DNA from: JAGXTF01 sp038317095
GTDB taxonomy: Bacteria; Bacteroidota; Bacteroidia; NS11-12g; UBA955
Direction of reading: 5' to 3'
DNA length: 53,645 bases
Assembly: GCA_038317095.1 (NCBI GenBank)
Contig: JBBQBB010000023.1
Span: 1 to 53,645 of the forward strand
The position numbers and the translations under genes are program-made. Under the pieces are notes generated by a model. That model ran no database searches and was not told the origin of the DNA. It saw only the letters and a program-made list of their open reading frames with translations. Positions 52,743 through 53,645 of this stretch are shown here, piece by piece (position 1 is the first letter of the stretch; every line of letters begins with the position of its first letter).

Positions 52743-53504
52743 ATGAAAAATAAAAAAATCAATAAAAAAAGAAACCGCCTCGTGGCATTTTTGTTAAAAG
52801 TAACAAATCTAAAAATTGGTGCAATGACAGAAAATACAAGAATATTTAATTTCCAACCAAATCAAATGAATAAAATGTTTTTCGGTATGATTTTTCTATT
52901 CTGTTCAATAGGTTCTATTGTTGCACAAAATGACAATATCGATTATCGCAATAAATTTAGCTTAGGCGGAAAGATTGGAACCAATCTATCCAATGTATAC
53001 GATGCCCAGGATCAGACATTTCATGCCGACTCTAAATTTGGTTTGGTTGCTGGAGGATTTTTATCTATACCACTGGGTAACTTTTTTGGGGTGCAGCCAG
53101 AAGTGTTGTTTTCACAAAAAGGATTCAAGGCAACTGGCAATTTGCTTGGCAGCGGCTACACGCTTACAAGAACCACCACCTTCATAGATATTCCCTTAAT
53201 GTTTACAATAAAACCCATTGGAATGGTAACCATAATGGCTGGACCGCAATTTTCTTACCTCATAAAACAACGCGACGTTATTTCCAACAGCACCAATTCT
53301 TATGCACAAGAAAAAGAATTTCAAAATGAAAATGTGAGAAAAAATATACTGTGCTTTATTGGCGGTGCAGATATCAATTTAAAGCAGCTTGTTATAGGCG
53401 TAAGGGCAGGTTGGGATTTACAAAACAACAACGGGAATGGCACTTCAAGCACGCCACGTTATAAGAATGTATGGTACCAGGCCACACTTGGATTCAGAAT
53501 TTAA
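52743..53504 (+). CDS. Porin-family outer-membrane beta-barrel protein
   Basis: A 253-residue protein from ATG 52743, which is 66 bp after the promoter -7 element. This gives a basic N-region of about 42 residues before the signal core FFGMIFLFCSIGSIVAQ; ATG 52866 would give a normal signal peptide and remains possible. The barrel has FSLGGKIGTNLSNVYD, FGLVAGGFLSIPLGNFFGVQPEVLFSQKGF, IDIPLMFTIKP and a final strand ending YQATLGFRI. Function is unknown. The YtxH gene follows 26 bp later, so the two are probably co-transcribed. Confidence 0.85.
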   Translation: MKNKKINKKRNRLVAFLLKVTNLKIGAMTENTRIFNFQPNQMNKMFFGMIFLFCSIGSIVAQNDNIDYRNKFSLGGKIGTNLSNVYDAQDQTFHADSKFGLVAGGFLSIPLGNFFGVQPEVLFSQKGFKATGNLLGSGYTLTRTTTFIDIPLMFTIKPIGMVTIMAGPQFSYLIKQRDVISNSTNSYAQEKEFQNENVRKNILCFIGGADINLKQLVIGVRAGWDLQNNNGNGTSSTPRYKNVWYQATLGFRI

Positions 53505-53530
53505 ATCCAAAAAACAATAATATAAACAAT

Positions 53531-53645
53531 ATGAGCAATACAGTAAAAATTATCGGAGCATTGGTAGTAGGCAGTCTAATTGGCGGTGCACTAGGTCTTC
53601 TTTTTGCCCCTGAAAAAGGAAAAGTTACAAGAGAAAATTTCGCTA
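53531..53645 (+). CDS. YtxH-family membrane protein (partial, runs off the window)
   Basis: ATG 53531 opens a frame to the window end reading IIGALVVGSLIGGALGLLF and then APEKGKVTREN. This is the YtxH N-terminal membrane glycine-rich helix followed by the APxxGxxTR motif. YtxH proteins are small, stress-associated, and fit the Lmo0937/coiled-coil context. The 3' end is not in the window. Confidence 0.8.
   Translation, partial: MSNTVKIIGALVVGSLIGGALGLLFAPEKGKVTRENFA

Overview
The window is chromosomal DNA from a member of the Bacteroidota. The sequence signs are AT-rich composition, three proteins with type IX secretion (T9SS) type A C-terminal sorting domains, several TANNTTTG-type -7 promoter elements, a carboxypeptidase-regulatory/outer-membrane-barrel receptor, CotH, DUF4230, DUF3179 and DUF3494 families, and scarcity of Shine-Dalgarno sequences. 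I cannot fix the genus; a freshwater or cold-environment member of the Sphingobacteriales/Chitinophagales type would fit. No phage, plasmid, CRISPR or complete RNA gene is present.

Layout. 1-0.2 kb: a 108-bp direct repeat carrying a broken tRNA 3' half and a terminator. 0.3-6.3 kb: a secreted alpha/beta hydrolase, the convergent pdxA-pepA pair, two decayed genes (a lipoprotein and a TerB-like protein), a cold-shock gene and an outer-membrane barrel. 6.5-14.8 kb: a polypeptide made of two D-Ala-D-Ala-ligase modules, a PASTA membrane protein, then a tight group of T9SS-secreted protein, rhodanese, secreted protein and seven-heme cytochrome with TPRs. 14.8-21.1 kb: a gene remnant, an insertion-sequence deletion derivative, and surface proteins (tail-fibre-like/T9SS pair, CotH, lipoprotein barrel). 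21.3-41.5 kb: mostly housekeeping and envelope genes: an orphan CoA-transferase subunit B, a giant TraB/GumN protein, a CDF metal transporter operon, an M20 dipeptidase, the bifunctional (p)ppGpp enzyme, SPFH/NfeD, an outer-membrane receptor-like barrel, a Sua5-family protein and DUF3179.

41.5-53.6 kb is the most interesting part. It holds an Lmo0937-type membrane peptide, coiled-coil lipoprotein, a small unknown protein, an AraC-type regulator, a hybrid histidine kinase and a response regulator (the last three with 4-bp overlaps), a lipoprotein with six Ig-like domains and a DUF3494 ice-binding domain, a double-OmpA outer-membrane protein, a lipocalin-like lipoprotein, a porin-like barrel and a YtxH protein. 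Four transcription units in this block share one promoter layout: TGTrA-N4-TGTAA-N16-TGTAAT-N21-CAnnTTTG, with identical spacing at all four sites. I infer a locally encoded, stress-type envelope regulon, with the AraC/kinase/receiver operon as the leading candidate controller.

Limits: all family calls are from reading motifs, with no database search. Start codons are inferences; I moved many from the longest possible start to one that gives a normal signal peptide or agrees with a promoter.
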